A program made the translations under genes and the position numbers. Of a DNA stretch of 30,152 nt, positions 7,414 through 17,091 are shown one piece after another (the first letter of the stretch is position 1; the number at the start of each line of letters is the position of its first letter). The notes under the pieces were generated by a model that saw nothing but the letters and a program-made list of their open reading frames with translations, searched no databases and had not been told where the DNA came from. Source of the DNA: a virus; the IMG/VR virus record IMGVR_UViG_3300031622_000011, positions 1-30,152 of that record; one strand, given 5' to 3'.

Positions 7414-9175
7414 TATATGTAAACGTAACAGTAAGATCAGATCCAGCGGTGCCACTTCCGACTTGAGTTATATCTACTGTTAAATAATCATCTTCTGCTA
7501 ATGTTATACTCGGCGAACTATTTATAATCTTTGTTCCACCATCAGCAATTACTAAAGTCGCTCCGGATGAGCCATTCTTCTTTACTGTTATATTTATAGC
7601 TGCTCCTACCGGAGCTGTATTTACTCTTGCTACAATTTTACTTATAGTCACTGCTTTTGGAGCGTACCATCTTTTAGTTCCAGTTGTAACTGTCAAAGCT
7701 CCATTTTGAACTAGATTTGTAAAACCTGAAGATACTGTTGCTACTTGCCAGCCCGTACCGGTTTTAAAAATATGTAACGTACTAGTATTTTCTGCAAAAG
7801 CTAAGTCGCCATTAACATTACCAATCGCTGGAAGATACGTAGCGTCCGCATAAATGCTTACCGAAGCGACTAATGATGTTCCATCCGGAGCAACTAATGT
7901 TGCAGTACCAGCAACTTCTTTAATTTTATTCTTAAATGAAGGTGTATTTTCTACATACGTTGCCATATCTTGAGGAACAAATTTACTATTTGTTGCATCA
8001 TATACAATACACATTTGATTAACTAAAGAAGGAATAGGTCTTAATTCAATCGCGTTAGAATGATTTTCTTGATCATGCTGGCCGTAAATTACATAGTTGC
8101 CATTTGTATTGGTTTCTACTGCTAAATCTTTTATAACAATTGTTCCACGCATTGAAGAGTGAATTCCGCATTGATAGTATAAAGTATCAGGTGCGCCGGC
8201 AGGAACAGTAATTACTAATGCTCCGGTTTGATTTCTTGAACCAGTTACACCAGTCGTATATTCTCCGACATAAGATCCAGAAACATAATTTGTTCCATTA
8301 TCTGTTGTCAAGTAAAAAGGATGGCCAGTTGCAGTCAAATTGAATGTATAGGTACCGCCTCTACGCAGCGGGCCTATTTCTGGATTATCTCCTGATCGTG
8401 TTCCGCTAAATGTATATACACCAGAACCAGAAGCTACAGTGTATGCCACTGTTGGAGCAGTCAAAGTTGGTGGTGTAATACTTGATGGCACTGTAAACGC
8501 TAATCTTTGTACTGAAGTAGACGAACCGCCATTAATACTTGCATGTGTATGATTCACTGTCGTAGTTGTTGGCCAACTTACTAAATTTTGATCACCGGCG
8601 CCTTCAATCCATTTTAATTTAAAATCATGACGTTGTGTCATACTTCCATATTGAGTATTTGCAAAGTTATTAATTTGATATGTACCTTGCATATAAAGAG
8701 GAACATTTGTTTGCACTGCATTTGTAATAGAAGTTCTTGCATAAGGAAGAGAACTTGTTAACCATGTCCATATCCAAGCCGTGCCATGTCCAGCTGTTGG
8801 ATCAGCTACTTGAATTTCTAATACTTCTGGCGCAATAGTTAAATCGACATTGTCAAGTTGTTCAATTTGCTCAACTGCAGGTTTTGATGCCTGTTCAACA
8901 CCACCAACCGTAGATTTAGTTTCAAGTTTACCAGACGCAGATGCTTCTAATTTAATAGTATTCGCACCAGTACCAATACTAATTGCGGGTAAAGAGATTG
9001 ATCCTCCGGTACCTGCTGAAATAGATCCACTATCTCCTAAAAATATTGTACTACCACTCAAATGAAGTGATTTCCATTTCTTTGTCGATGACCCTAAATC
9101 ATACGCAGAATCAGCATCTGGAATCCAAGATCCATGCGGCGTTAAATTAGCTAATGATCTACCTTTAGTCGACAT
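7409..9175 (-). CDS. Tail-fibre-type protein with an embedded cupredoxin-like (blue copper) domain
   Basis: The 588-residue protein begins with a fibre motif, ADSAYDLGSSTKKWKSLHLS (21-40) followed by GSTIFLG, also found in the giant fibre of this window. Residues about 252-350 resemble a cupredoxin domain: a start YTFSGTRSGDNPEI, then THPFYL-like GHPFYL with H285, a valine-rich strand VITVPAGAPDTLYYQC, and C336, H339 and M342 in CGIHSSM. These four residues are the type-1 copper ligand set, with the Cys-x2-His-x2-Met spacing of amicyanin. The C-terminal 490-588 is a separate beta-sandwich (NITVKKNGSSGATLVI...DDYLTVDITQVGSG) common in phage fibres. A ribosome-binding AGGAT precedes the ATG, and a late-promoter box lies 30 bases upstream. 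Adhesin or appendage function is inferred; copper binding is not shown by sequence alone. Confidence 0.82.
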   Translation of the reverse strand: MSTKGRSLANLTPHGSWIPDADSAYDLGSSTKKWKSLHLSGSTIFLGDSGSISAGTGGSISLPAISIGTGANTIKLEASASGKLETKSTVGGVEQASKPAVEQIEQLDNVDLTIAPEVLEIQVADPTAGHGTAWIWTWLTSSLPYARTSITNAVQTNVPLYMQGTYQINNFANTQYGSMTQRHDFKLKWIEGAGDQNLVSWPTTTTVNHTHASINGGSSTSVQRLAFTVPSSITPPTLTAPTVAYTVASGSGVYTFSGTRSGDNPEIGPLRRGGTYTFNLTATGHPFYLTTDNGTNYVSGSYVGEYTTGVTGSRNQTGALVITVPAGAPDTLYYQCGIHSSMRGTIVIKDLAVETNTNGNYVIYGQHDQENHSNAIELRPIPSLVNQMCIVYDATNSKFVPQDMATYVENTPSFKNKIKEVAGTATLVAPDGTSLVASVSIYADATYLPAIGNVNGDLAFAENTSTLHIFKTGTGWQVATVSSGFTNLVQNGALTVTTGTKRWYAPKAVTISKIVARVNTAPVGAAINITVKKNGSSGATLVIADGGTKIINSSPSITLAEDDYLTVDITQVGSGTAGSDLTVTFTYI

Positions 9176-9204
9176 ACTTTGAATCCTATTTACTTAGTTA
9201 ACTC

Positions 9205-9212
9205 TATTTATA
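9205..9212 (-). promoter_or_regulatory. T4-type late promoter box TATAAATA upstream of the 588-codon gene
   Basis: Exact TATAAATA on the minus strand, overlapping the TAA stop (9208-9210) of the 870-codon gene. It lies 30 bases before the ATG of the 588-codon fibre gene, the same distance seen at gp13. It probably gives the 588-codon gene its own late transcript. Confidence 0.78.
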
Positions 9213-11820
9213 CACTTTTAATGCTATAATTATTTTTAACAGCAAAGCTTTGAACCGTACTTGTTGAAGTCGAAGATAAATCAGATCTTCCAGTAGTAAT
9301 TAATTCAATACCATCGCCATTCCAATCCACACCAAATGCTGCGGCTTGAGATGGAGATGCAAGAGTTAAAATAGCAGAATCTAACACACTACTATTAAGT
9401 CTATTATGATTGATATCTATTTCACGTATTTTATTTTCACTAGAAAAATTTAAAGTGTTATTTCTTAAATTCAGTCCAGACATCCCGAGGACTCCTAAAG
9501 AGTCCTCTTCCCATATACTATCAAGAGACATACTAGAAACACCAGCATTAGCATTAAAACTATACTTGTGTATTTCAAATCCAGAATTTCTTGCTATGTA
9601 AAATTTAGATCGATCACTGTCGATTGCTAAACCACTTACGTCAATAATGTATCCATCTGCTCCAACATTTAATGTTTTAATTTTATTTGTGTGTTCTCTT
9701 ACTGCAGTTGAGGGATCATTTGTTGTTGTCATCTTCCATTGATTAATTGTTCCACTATCGTTATGAACTAATATTTTGTCTTCGACAATATTAACCCCAA
9801 TAATAGAATTTGAAGAATCCATACTTACATTAGCATCAGATTGTATAAGACTAGATACTAAATTAAATTGATTCAATTGAACCGTATGTAAATACTTATC
9901 TCCGGCTACTATCATTTGACTTGAGTCTATAATATTAATAGTATTGAATGTTCCAAGATCTTGTCCAATTTTAGATGTAGAAGAACCTAAAGAATTTAAT
10001 TCTATTTTTAAATCCCATCCTCCATCACTAATTTCTTTACTTAAAGATGTGATAGGCTGAGTTAATTTTGATATACTGAATAAATCAGAATCAATTGTTA
10101 TGTTTAAATTATATTGATAAATTTGATTTAATTTTTTATTTAATACATAAAATTTATTTCCATCTGGATTGAATCTTATAGACTCAGGTCCATGCGGTCT
10201 TCTAGTTGCAAATCCATCTGATTGCGATATATCTACTCCAAAATCAGGACTTGGATCTTCTATGGATAGATTATTCATTTTAGTGCCTATTTCATGTGTT
10301 GCAGAATCAAATGCAACTGCAGTACTAATATCCCAAGGCGACGTTAGAGTATATTGTCTAAATTTTCCGTCAAACGCTGCTATAGCTTCACCAGTATACA
10401 TTTTAGTTCCATCATAATTAAAGCACATAGATTGAGGCAAACCATAATGTTCAAATGTAGCTATGTATGTGTAGGGATCGGCGTAGTTGAAAATGCTTTT
10501 TATACTTGCACCTGCTGTAGTTATCCCTAGTGCTGCAGTGGTCAACAGCGCTTCATCTTCAGCAAAAGTGTGTGTGTAAAATCCTGTTTCAAAAGATTTT
10601 GTTATAGCATTTGAATCAACTGATAGTGTGTGTATCTGCCCAGGATCATATAAAGTATATCTTTTGATTGTACCAGCATCAACAACTTTAGGCATGCCTT
10701 TACTACCTTCGAAAGTTTTGTTCCCACCATCACCTTCAAGATTTATAACCGGTGTTTCTAATGTGTAATAATATTTTCCATCAGGACTTACATAAGTATC
10801 TTCAATATTTTTTAATTCAGTTGTATTAGTTTTAAAATTGTCTTTTCTAATAGCAGTGTTTATATCCCATGGTGTAAGTAACCAATATTCTGCTATTTGA
10901 TTTAATGTTTTATCTAAAATAAATAATCTATAACCAGTGTTATTAAATTTAAATGCCGATGGATTTTCAGCATTCCAGCTATCATTCTTTAAATTTAATA
11001 TTTTTTCCTGTGAGTGATCAATTTCTCTTAACGAATATGGATTAGTCATGGGATAAGATAATAGCCTATTTTGATTATCATCCAATAAAAAGATAATTGA
11101 CCCAGCCGAACTTCCTGTGGAAATTTGCATATCAACGTATTGATCAGTAGTTCTTAGCGCATCTTTAATTTCTAAAAATTGTACATCTGGAACTGTAAAT
11201 GTAGAAAGCTCTATTGCTTTATCATGATTAAAATTAGAAATAGTTGTTTGTTCCCAATTATAAAAATATTTTATTTCAAGATTATCTATAAAATTATTTC
11301 TTAATCTTAATTCATCTAATGAATCAGCAGTAAATCCGGCATTGATGGATGGTAAAGAATTAATTTCTTTAAATTTAGGAGCTGAATCTACTCCAGACAC
11401 GTTAATTACACCATTAAATATAATTTCATTTGATAATGAAGTATCTCCAAAATTCTTTCTAGGAATTAAATCAAAACTTGGAGAAGTACCACTAACATCT
11501 ACTATAATATCATCCGGACTAGCTACAACAGTTTTTATTGCCCCTTCAACAGTATGTGTCCAAGTAATAGTATTTCCATCGCTATCAACACCAGTTAAAT
11601 TTATTCCAGTTGACATTGATCTTTTTAAAGTATCAAAAGTTGAATCATAACCAAAATTTAAACCATTAGGCCCTATACTGCCACTTATATTTTGTGGATT
11701 AATTATTCCTACTGAAAACCAACTAGTAGATAATTTACTATATTGATAAATTTGTTTTTCTTTTTGAGAATAAACTATTCCACCATTTTCTTTGACTTTT
11801 GCTATATCAACAATACTCAT
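9208..11820 (-). CDS. Beta-propeller-type phage appendage protein
   Basis: The 870-residue product opens with a linker, IYQYSKLSTSWFSVGIINPQ (24-43), then an Ig/cadherin-like module at about 65-125 (VDSDGNTITWTHTVEG). The body contains degenerate propeller blades of the form 'F-x-x-DG-x-K-x-Y ... QYxLxxPWDIxTA': about 287-323 (FKFNNTGYRLFIL then TPWDINTA), 461-503 (FNYDGTKMYTG then TSPWDISTA), 546-572 (IRFNPDGNKFYVLNKKLNQI) and 727-755. These are the YVTN/NHL-like repeats frequent in marine phage tail proteins and usually suggest protein or glycan binding. The ATG overlaps the stop of the 1735-codon gene (ATGA), with GGAG upstream, so the two are likely translationally coupled and may act in one appendage. 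The exact position in the virion is unknown. Confidence 0.82.
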   Translation of the reverse strand: MSIVDIAKVKENGGIVYSQKEKQIYQYSKLSTSWFSVGIINPQNISGSIGPNGLNFGYDSTFDTLKRSMSTGINLTGVDSDGNTITWTHTVEGAIKTVVASPDDIIVDVSGTSPSFDLIPRKNFGDTSLSNEIIFNGVINVSGVDSAPKFKEINSLPSINAGFTADSLDELRLRNNFIDNLEIKYFYNWEQTTISNFNHDKAIELSTFTVPDVQFLEIKDALRTTDQYVDMQISTGSSAGSIIFLLDDNQNRLLSYPMTNPYSLREIDHSQEKILNLKNDSWNAENPSAFKFNNTGYRLFILDKTLNQIAEYWLLTPWDINTAIRKDNFKTNTTELKNIEDTYVSPDGKYYYTLETPVINLEGDGGNKTFEGSKGMPKVVDAGTIKRYTLYDPGQIHTLSVDSNAITKSFETGFYTHTFAEDEALLTTAALGITTAGASIKSIFNYADPYTYIATFEHYGLPQSMCFNYDGTKMYTGEAIAAFDGKFRQYTLTSPWDISTAVAFDSATHEIGTKMNNLSIEDPSPDFGVDISQSDGFATRRPHGPESIRFNPDGNKFYVLNKKLNQIYQYNLNITIDSDLFSISKLTQPITSLSKEISDGGWDLKIELNSLGSSTSKIGQDLGTFNTINIIDSSQMIVAGDKYLHTVQLNQFNLVSSLIQSDANVSMDSSNSIIGVNIVEDKILVHNDSGTINQWKMTTTNDPSTAVREHTNKIKTLNVGADGYIIDVSGLAIDSDRSKFYIARNSGFEIHKYSFNANAGVSSMSLDSIWEEDSLGVLGMSGLNLRNNTLNFSSENKIREIDINHNRLNSSVLDSAILTLASPSQAAAFGVDWNGDGIELITTGRSDLSSTSTSTVQSFAVKNNYSIKSV

Positions 11821-14800
11821 AATAGATCTCCAAAACTATCTGCAATACCAAAGAATGGACCGCCTTCTTCATAAGAGTCAAAATTACTAATTCCTTCTGC
11901 ACCAAATCCACCTTGAACTATTTGATCCATAGACATAAGTCTTAATACTGATTGGTTTGAAGTGCTCACTATATTAAACTCATTTCTATTATATGCAGTA
12001 TTGATTATTACTTCCTCACCGGGCATTTTCAACCCATCAGCATTTACATATAATACTGGCATTTCATTTGTAATTTTATTCTTTCCAGTAATAGTTGAAA
12101 ACGCGTTCGTAGGTCTAGAAGCAAAAGAGTCAGTCGAGCTAAAATAATCATTAAAATAGAAATTAGTATAATCGTCTGTACTATCTCGAATAGTTTCAAC
12201 TATTGGTTCAAAAAGCTGTGAAGTTTCTATTTGCCAATCAATAGGTTGCAAATTATCATCTTTGTTATATATGCTAAGCTTTAATTGTAAACCTGGTATG
12301 TATCCAATTTCTCCAGATTCTTTTAGCTCTTCCCAACTTGGATAATCGCTATCAGATCTTCTAATATGTAAGAAACCGTATGAGTCGTCATCTATGTCTA
12401 AACCCAAACCATCTAATGCATTATCAGTTTTATTTACTACACTATCCGCATTAAAATCTATATTATTTGTATTAATAACTCCAACCTTAAACCATTCTAT
12501 AGATGCTGCTCCAACCTGATATGGACTCCATTCAAAACCTCTTACTATGTCACCTGTAATAGTATCTTTTTTTATCTTACTAATAGGATTAAAAATACTT
12601 ACACCCGAATTTGGTATAACACCAGGTATAGTTGCAATAGTATTAAAAGCAAATGTATTACCTACTGCTGTGATTTGATCAGTAATAGCTAAATTAAAAC
12701 TATCACCAGTAAATTGTATTCCGGTTTGTATTCTAAAATCTTTTATATTACCTTGATATGTTCTAAATAAATTAGGTTCACTTCCAGCTATTTTAGGTAT
12801 ATCATTGAATGGTCTACCTTTAACTTGATTTCCAGCTCCAATAAATAATTTAGAATTTTTTATTGGAAGGTGAGTGGTCATAAATGGTCCATATGGAGCT
12901 CGGCCTCCAGCACTGTCAATCTGCACCCCGTCTTTCCATAATCTTATTTTATCTTGCTCAACCACTATTGCATTATGAACCCATTTCACGCTTCTTCCAT
13001 ATGCTAATGAAGTAGAATCTTGAGCATGAATTGTCAGTAATTCACGTTGGTCTACAGTATAATTGTAGTTTACATTCTTAGCTACAACCATCTGACCTAA
13101 CGTATCAAAAGAAAGTAATGGTCCACCTTTAAGTTCCCCACCGCCTTTTGCTTGGATTCCACCCATTATTTGTAATGAAGAATCTTTTGAAGCGAGACCA
13201 GATAAATCATTATTCCAGTTATTAATATGAAAAGAAGCATAACTATCATCTGGAAGTCCAATTCTTGAGCCACTATTAGGAGATCTAATATATGAATAAA
13301 CTACATATGAGTCAAGTTGTTGATGAAAATTAATTCCTGAGTTCACTACATTCCAGCCACCAGCTTTACCGCTAGAAATTCTATTATCAGCAATATCATT
13401 AAATAAATGAAAATCTTTCATATGACCTTTAAATGGTGAAGTTACAAAATTTGAATCATTAATTGAACTAAAATCGTTAGTATTCCACCAAGGTTCTAGC
13501 TCAGTATGGTCAAATTTCGGCTGATCTATACCATCAAGAATTTGATTAGAAATACCGCTTCCCTTAGAAAATATTGGATCTATAACTTTAGCGTTCGCAT
13601 ATGGTATGCCACTATAATAATCTTCTTCATCTTTTAAATTCTTATAGTTTGAAAACACACATTTTTCAAACACATTTCGGGTACCTGGCTTAAACTTATT
13701 ATTTATTAAAGCCCACGACCAACTGAAAAGATCAGCACCAGAAAAATCAAAATGTACTTTATATGCTTTTGCTCCAGTTGAAGCATAACATAATGCTGTT
13801 TCTCCAACGGTTTCATTTTTCTTTGTCTGTATAAATTTCTTAAATGTTAAAAATGCTAATTCTGTATTTTCGTCTTGATTCGGACCAAATATAGGAGAAA
13901 TTCCATCATAATTATTTCCACTTGCTACATAATTAATATGTACAGCTGCAATATCATTAGTATTACCGCATATCATAATATTTTTCATACCAAAAGGTGT
14001 AGATAAACTATCTGTACCTTTAGGTAAAGCTGTTTTTGGTACGCTAGTGTTAACACCAAAAGCACCGCCTGGAGAAGCGGTAATGCTATAATTACCTGGT
14101 TCTAACAATAAACAATTACCATCAGATAAACCTGCTATAACAGAAGTTATATCTCCTGCCGTGGAATGACTTACTACACTTCCACCAGTTCTTAAAATAT
14201 ATGACCTAGCTTTATTAATTCCGTGATCAGTTCCTTTATGTGTTGCTACTCTTCCTGCCCAACTAGCTCTAGCATTTTTATATTCATCAGTTTCACCTGT
14301 TAAATTAGTAACTGCCCCTGTGCTAGTAGCTGGATTATATGCTTCTTTATAATATATTAAGTGATCAGCGAGTGGCCAAGAAAATTTCCCTGTTCCCCAT
14401 ACGCTATTTTTTAAGTAAAAATCTCTTACATTTGTATTCGGCGCAACACTATGATCTATAAATGGGTTAATGTTATTAGGATTCGTATTACCGGTAGTGG
14501 AATTAAATATTCCATCATTAACAAAAGCTGGAGTACTGGTAGCTGTTCTTGCTGCGTTAATCAATTTAGCTGGATCATAAACCCAATCTTTTGCTAAAAA
14601 AGCAACCTTTGCTTCATATTTTTCTGCTTCAGTTGCAAGAAAATTTCTAAAACCATTTGGAGCAGGGTTCCCGCCTGAGGCGTCGTATCCGCCGTTATAG
14701 ACTACTGGGGGATCAAACGTTACTGCAGGATCTGGGTGATAGCTAGTGCCAATGTTACTTTGAATTGCAGATGTCTGATCACCAATTGGATTTACATTAT

Positions 14801-17024
14801 AGACAGGGCCCCACCATGTATTTCTAAATTGAAATCCTAATTCCATAATAGTATCAGTTCCTGGACTTAGATTAAAATCTTTACTTCCTATATAAGCGCC
14901 ATCTTTAAAGGTATGTAACTGTCCGGTTTGTTCATCAATTATGAAACTACTTAACGATTTGTCTAGAGATTTAGTAACTACATCAGTATAAGGAAATAAA
15001 TATGAATTTGGAGAAGATGCATTATCTAATATTTCAGCGCCGTACTTTCCAGCGGCCCCTGGATTCATTACGTTGACTGTATCTGCTGCATCATGCGGAG
15101 TATCTTGATGTACTATATTAGTAGAAGCAATAAATGGTATAATACGCATTATATCTGAAATGCCGATGACGATTTGATTAGGATCTCCTGCACTATTTTT
15201 ATTATGTATTTCAAAATAAATTATTCTACCAGTTGAATTTGGGCTAGATTGTGTTCCACAATTATTTAATAATACTTTATCATTAAATCCACCGTCACTT
15301 TTTAAAATAGAATACCCAAAATTAGTTTTTTCAAATAACCTTAAAAATAAATTACCAACATTATCTGTTCTAAAAGGATCTCTTCCTGGAAGACCATAGT
15401 GTATCTCTAATACCGCATCAGACCCAGAGGTATATGTCCTTTGATCTCCCTGATGCTTAACTCCCATATTTGCTTGATTTTTCCAAACTTTAAATTCACT
15501 TATTCCAGTATTATTATTATTAGCCCATCTTAATAGTCCTGAAGAACTATTAGGCCGATGGCTAGATATTCTTATATCGTCTCTGCCATTTGGATAATAT
15601 TTTTTTGAACCTTGTTGACTTGGCAAATTGCCAATTTTTTTAGTCATTAAAGTTATTTCTGCTGGAAATAAATTAACGGAGAATCTTACTTCATGCCATC
15701 TATTTCCTCTTTTTCTTTTAGAGGCTCCAGACGGAACTGGATATTCGGTATAATCAGAATCTATTTCAATATTATTATTACCTGAAGTAGTTGGTAAAGG
15801 CAACTCACATGATAAAGCTCCATTTCCAGCAGAAAGATTTAATTTAGGTGCACCACCAGAATTAATTACTTTTAGCTCTAAAGCTTCATCATCACCACCC
15901 GCTTTAAATAAAAGTTTATCATTAATAGGTGAACTATCAATCCAAAAATACGCAGCAAAAGTTGCATCGCTATAAACATCAAAATTGTTAGTAATAATAT
16001 TGCGTTTACCAGTAAGATAAGAACTATTCATAACATCATTTGTGGCATATAGTCTATCACTGTCAGGAACTAAATACCCGCCACTGAGATAATCATATTC
16101 TTTAACTGGATCGCTAACAGAAAGATAACCCATTTTTGGAGCTGTCATATCTATATCAGTGGTAATTTGTTCCCATTTTAAATTATTTCCAATTCTATAT
16201 TCATATGGTGCACTATCGTGATAAGACCAGTCTAAACCTCTAATACGAATACCATCTGTATGTACCATTGCAATATTATCTAAGCCGTCGTCTAGACTTT
16301 GATAGGAAAAATTAGAAGTATTATAAGTATGTTTATTATCGCCTATTGTCGTATTCGATATTAAATTATCATTTTTTCTATACCAAGCGCCCATTGTAGT
16401 ATGAGTTGATTTAGATGAACTTAGTGCATCAGATGAAAATATAGCATACATCCCAGAATCTTTTCCATCCGGAGATGCTCTTTCATGAACAGTGTCTGTT
16501 ATAGGAGAAATTGAAGGAGTTGTATATCCACCTGAAGGATGTGAGGTGGTGGCATGTAAACTTTTTCCAAATAAATATGAGCTTCCTCCCCAAGAATCAT
16601 TGTAAGGATTAACACCTCTATCAATTTGTACTTCACCGCCTGCTATTTTAATTGAATGACTTCTATCTGGAATTAAATTTATTGGTTCACCAATACTTGA
16701 ATCATTTTCTACAATATCAAAAATAACCGATGCGTGATCTCGTGTATCTAAGGTAGTAAATTGCCAAAAATCTATACTAAAATCATCAGTAATTTGATCG
16801 TAACCAGTAATTGGAACTTTAAATGCGCTATCAATTCTTAAGTGCGCGCCGATTGGATTAGATAAATTATGACCAGAAAAAAACATGCTCCTACTAGGGA
16901 GGATGTTTAAATTTAATTTACTTCTAATAGATCCGTCTTCTTTAACAAAAGCTATATTATCGATATCAGCCGGATCTGATGGAAGCGATAAATCGCTTAT
17001 TAAATTTTTAATATAATTTACCAA
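11817..17024 (-). CDS. Large multidomain tail-fibre/tailspike-like protein with LamG-like domains and a possible beta-helix
   Basis: At 1735 residues this is the second-largest protein here. LamG-like pieces are visible at about 45-135 (ITDDFSIDFWQFTTLD), 340-515 (FAAYFWIDSSPINDKLLFK then NRWHEVRFSVN then ISEFKVWKN) and 1230-1440 (SVKWVHNAIVVEQDKIRLWKDG then LFIGAGN then GNIKDFRIQTG). Between them, about 950-1190, SVIAGLSDGNCLLLEPGNYS begins a stretch resembling the start of pectate-lyase-like right-handed beta-helices of tailspikes. No catalytic residues can be assigned. I keep the TTG start: AAGGAA lies eight bases upstream, the late-promoter box just before it, and the next in-frame Met is residue 47. 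A WFKVGVINTNNI motif near residue 1510 echoes the N-terminal linker of the following 870-residue protein. A receptor-binding role is inferred. Confidence 0.82.
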   Translation of the reverse strand: MVNYIKNLISDLSLPSDPADIDNIAFVKEDGSIRSKLNLNILPSRSMFFSGHNLSNPIGAHLRIDSAFKVPITGYDQITDDFSIDFWQFTTLDTRDHASVIFDIVENDSSIGEPINLIPDRSHSIKIAGGEVQIDRGVNPYNDSWGGSSYLFGKSLHATTSHPSGGYTTPSISPITDTVHERASPDGKDSGMYAIFSSDALSSSKSTHTTMGAWYRKNDNLISNTTIGDNKHTYNTSNFSYQSLDDGLDNIAMVHTDGIRIRGLDWSYHDSAPYEYRIGNNLKWEQITTDIDMTAPKMGYLSVSDPVKEYDYLSGGYLVPDSDRLYATNDVMNSSYLTGKRNIITNNFDVYSDATFAAYFWIDSSPINDKLLFKAGGDDEALELKVINSGGAPKLNLSAGNGALSCELPLPTTSGNNNIEIDSDYTEYPVPSGASKRKRGNRWHEVRFSVNLFPAEITLMTKKIGNLPSQQGSKKYYPNGRDDIRISSHRPNSSSGLLRWANNNNTGISEFKVWKNQANMGVKHQGDQRTYTSGSDAVLEIHYGLPGRDPFRTDNVGNLFLRLFEKTNFGYSILKSDGGFNDKVLLNNCGTQSSPNSTGRIIYFEIHNKNSAGDPNQIVIGISDIMRIIPFIASTNIVHQDTPHDAADTVNVMNPGAAGKYGAEILDNASSPNSYLFPYTDVVTKSLDKSLSSFIIDEQTGQLHTFKDGAYIGSKDFNLSPGTDTIMELGFQFRNTWWGPVYNVNPIGDQTSAIQSNIGTSYHPDPAVTFDPPVVYNGGYDASGGNPAPNGFRNFLATEAEKYEAKVAFLAKDWVYDPAKLINAARTATSTPAFVNDGIFNSTTGNTNPNNINPFIDHSVAPNTNVRDFYLKNSVWGTGKFSWPLADHLIYYKEAYNPATSTGAVTNLTGETDEYKNARASWAGRVATHKGTDHGINKARSYILRTGGSVVSHSTAGDITSVIAGLSDGNCLLLEPGNYSITASPGGAFGVNTSVPKTALPKGTDSLSTPFGMKNIMICGNTNDIAAVHINYVASGNNYDGISPIFGPNQDENTELAFLTFKKFIQTKKNETVGETALCYASTGAKAYKVHFDFSGADLFSWSWALINNKFKPGTRNVFEKCVFSNYKNLKDEEDYYSGIPYANAKVIDPIFSKGSGISNQILDGIDQPKFDHTELEPWWNTNDFSSINDSNFVTSPFKGHMKDFHLFNDIADNRISSGKAGGWNVVNSGINFHQQLDSYVVYSYIRSPNSGSRIGLPDDSYASFHINNWNNDLSGLASKDSSLQIMGGIQAKGGGELKGGPLLSFDTLGQMVVAKNVNYNYTVDQRELLTIHAQDSTSLAYGRSVKWVHNAIVVEQDKIRLWKDGVQIDSAGGRAPYGPFMTTHLPIKNSKLFIGAGNQVKGRPFNDIPKIAGSEPNLFRTYQGNIKDFRIQTGIQFTGDSFNLAITDQITAVGNTFAFNTIATIPGVIPNSGVSIFNPISKIKKDTITGDIVRGFEWSPYQVGAASIEWFKVGVINTNNIDFNADSVVNKTDNALDGLGLDIDDDSYGFLHIRRSDSDYPSWEELKESGEIGYIPGLQLKLSIYNKDDNLQPIDWQIETSQLFEPIVETIRDSTDDYTNFYFNDYFSSTDSFASRPTNAFSTITGKNKITNEMPVLYVNADGLKMPGEEVIINTAYNRNEFNIVSTSNQSVLRLMSMDQIVQGGFGAEGISNFDSYEEGGPFFGIADSFGDLL

Positions 17025-17052
17025 TAGGAATTTCCTTAATAGTATAAAATAC

Positions 17053-17060
17053 TATTTATA
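17053..17060 (-). promoter_or_regulatory. T4-type late promoter box TATAAATA upstream of the 1735-codon gene
   Basis: Exact TATAAATA on the minus strand in the 67-base gap after the 538-codon gene, 28 bases before the TTG start. The box overlaps one arm of an eight-base AT-only inverted repeat with a three-base loop (17038-17045 with 17049-17056). It probably drives the 1735-870 pair. Confidence 0.78.
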
Positions 17061-17091
17061 TAATTAGAATAGATAATATATTAAGGTTCAG

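Noticed and set aside
7519-7526. Exact TATAAATA on the minus strand inside the 588-codon gene
   Set aside because: It is about 100 bases inside the coding region, with no gene start nearby and a second exact box closer to the 78-codon gene. It cannot be excluded as a secondary promoter.
12900-14200. Enzymatic tailspike (polysaccharide lyase or hydrolase) activity in the 1735-residue protein
   Set aside because: The stretch resembles a beta-helix start, but I cannot identify catalytic residues, so only a structural similarity is noted.
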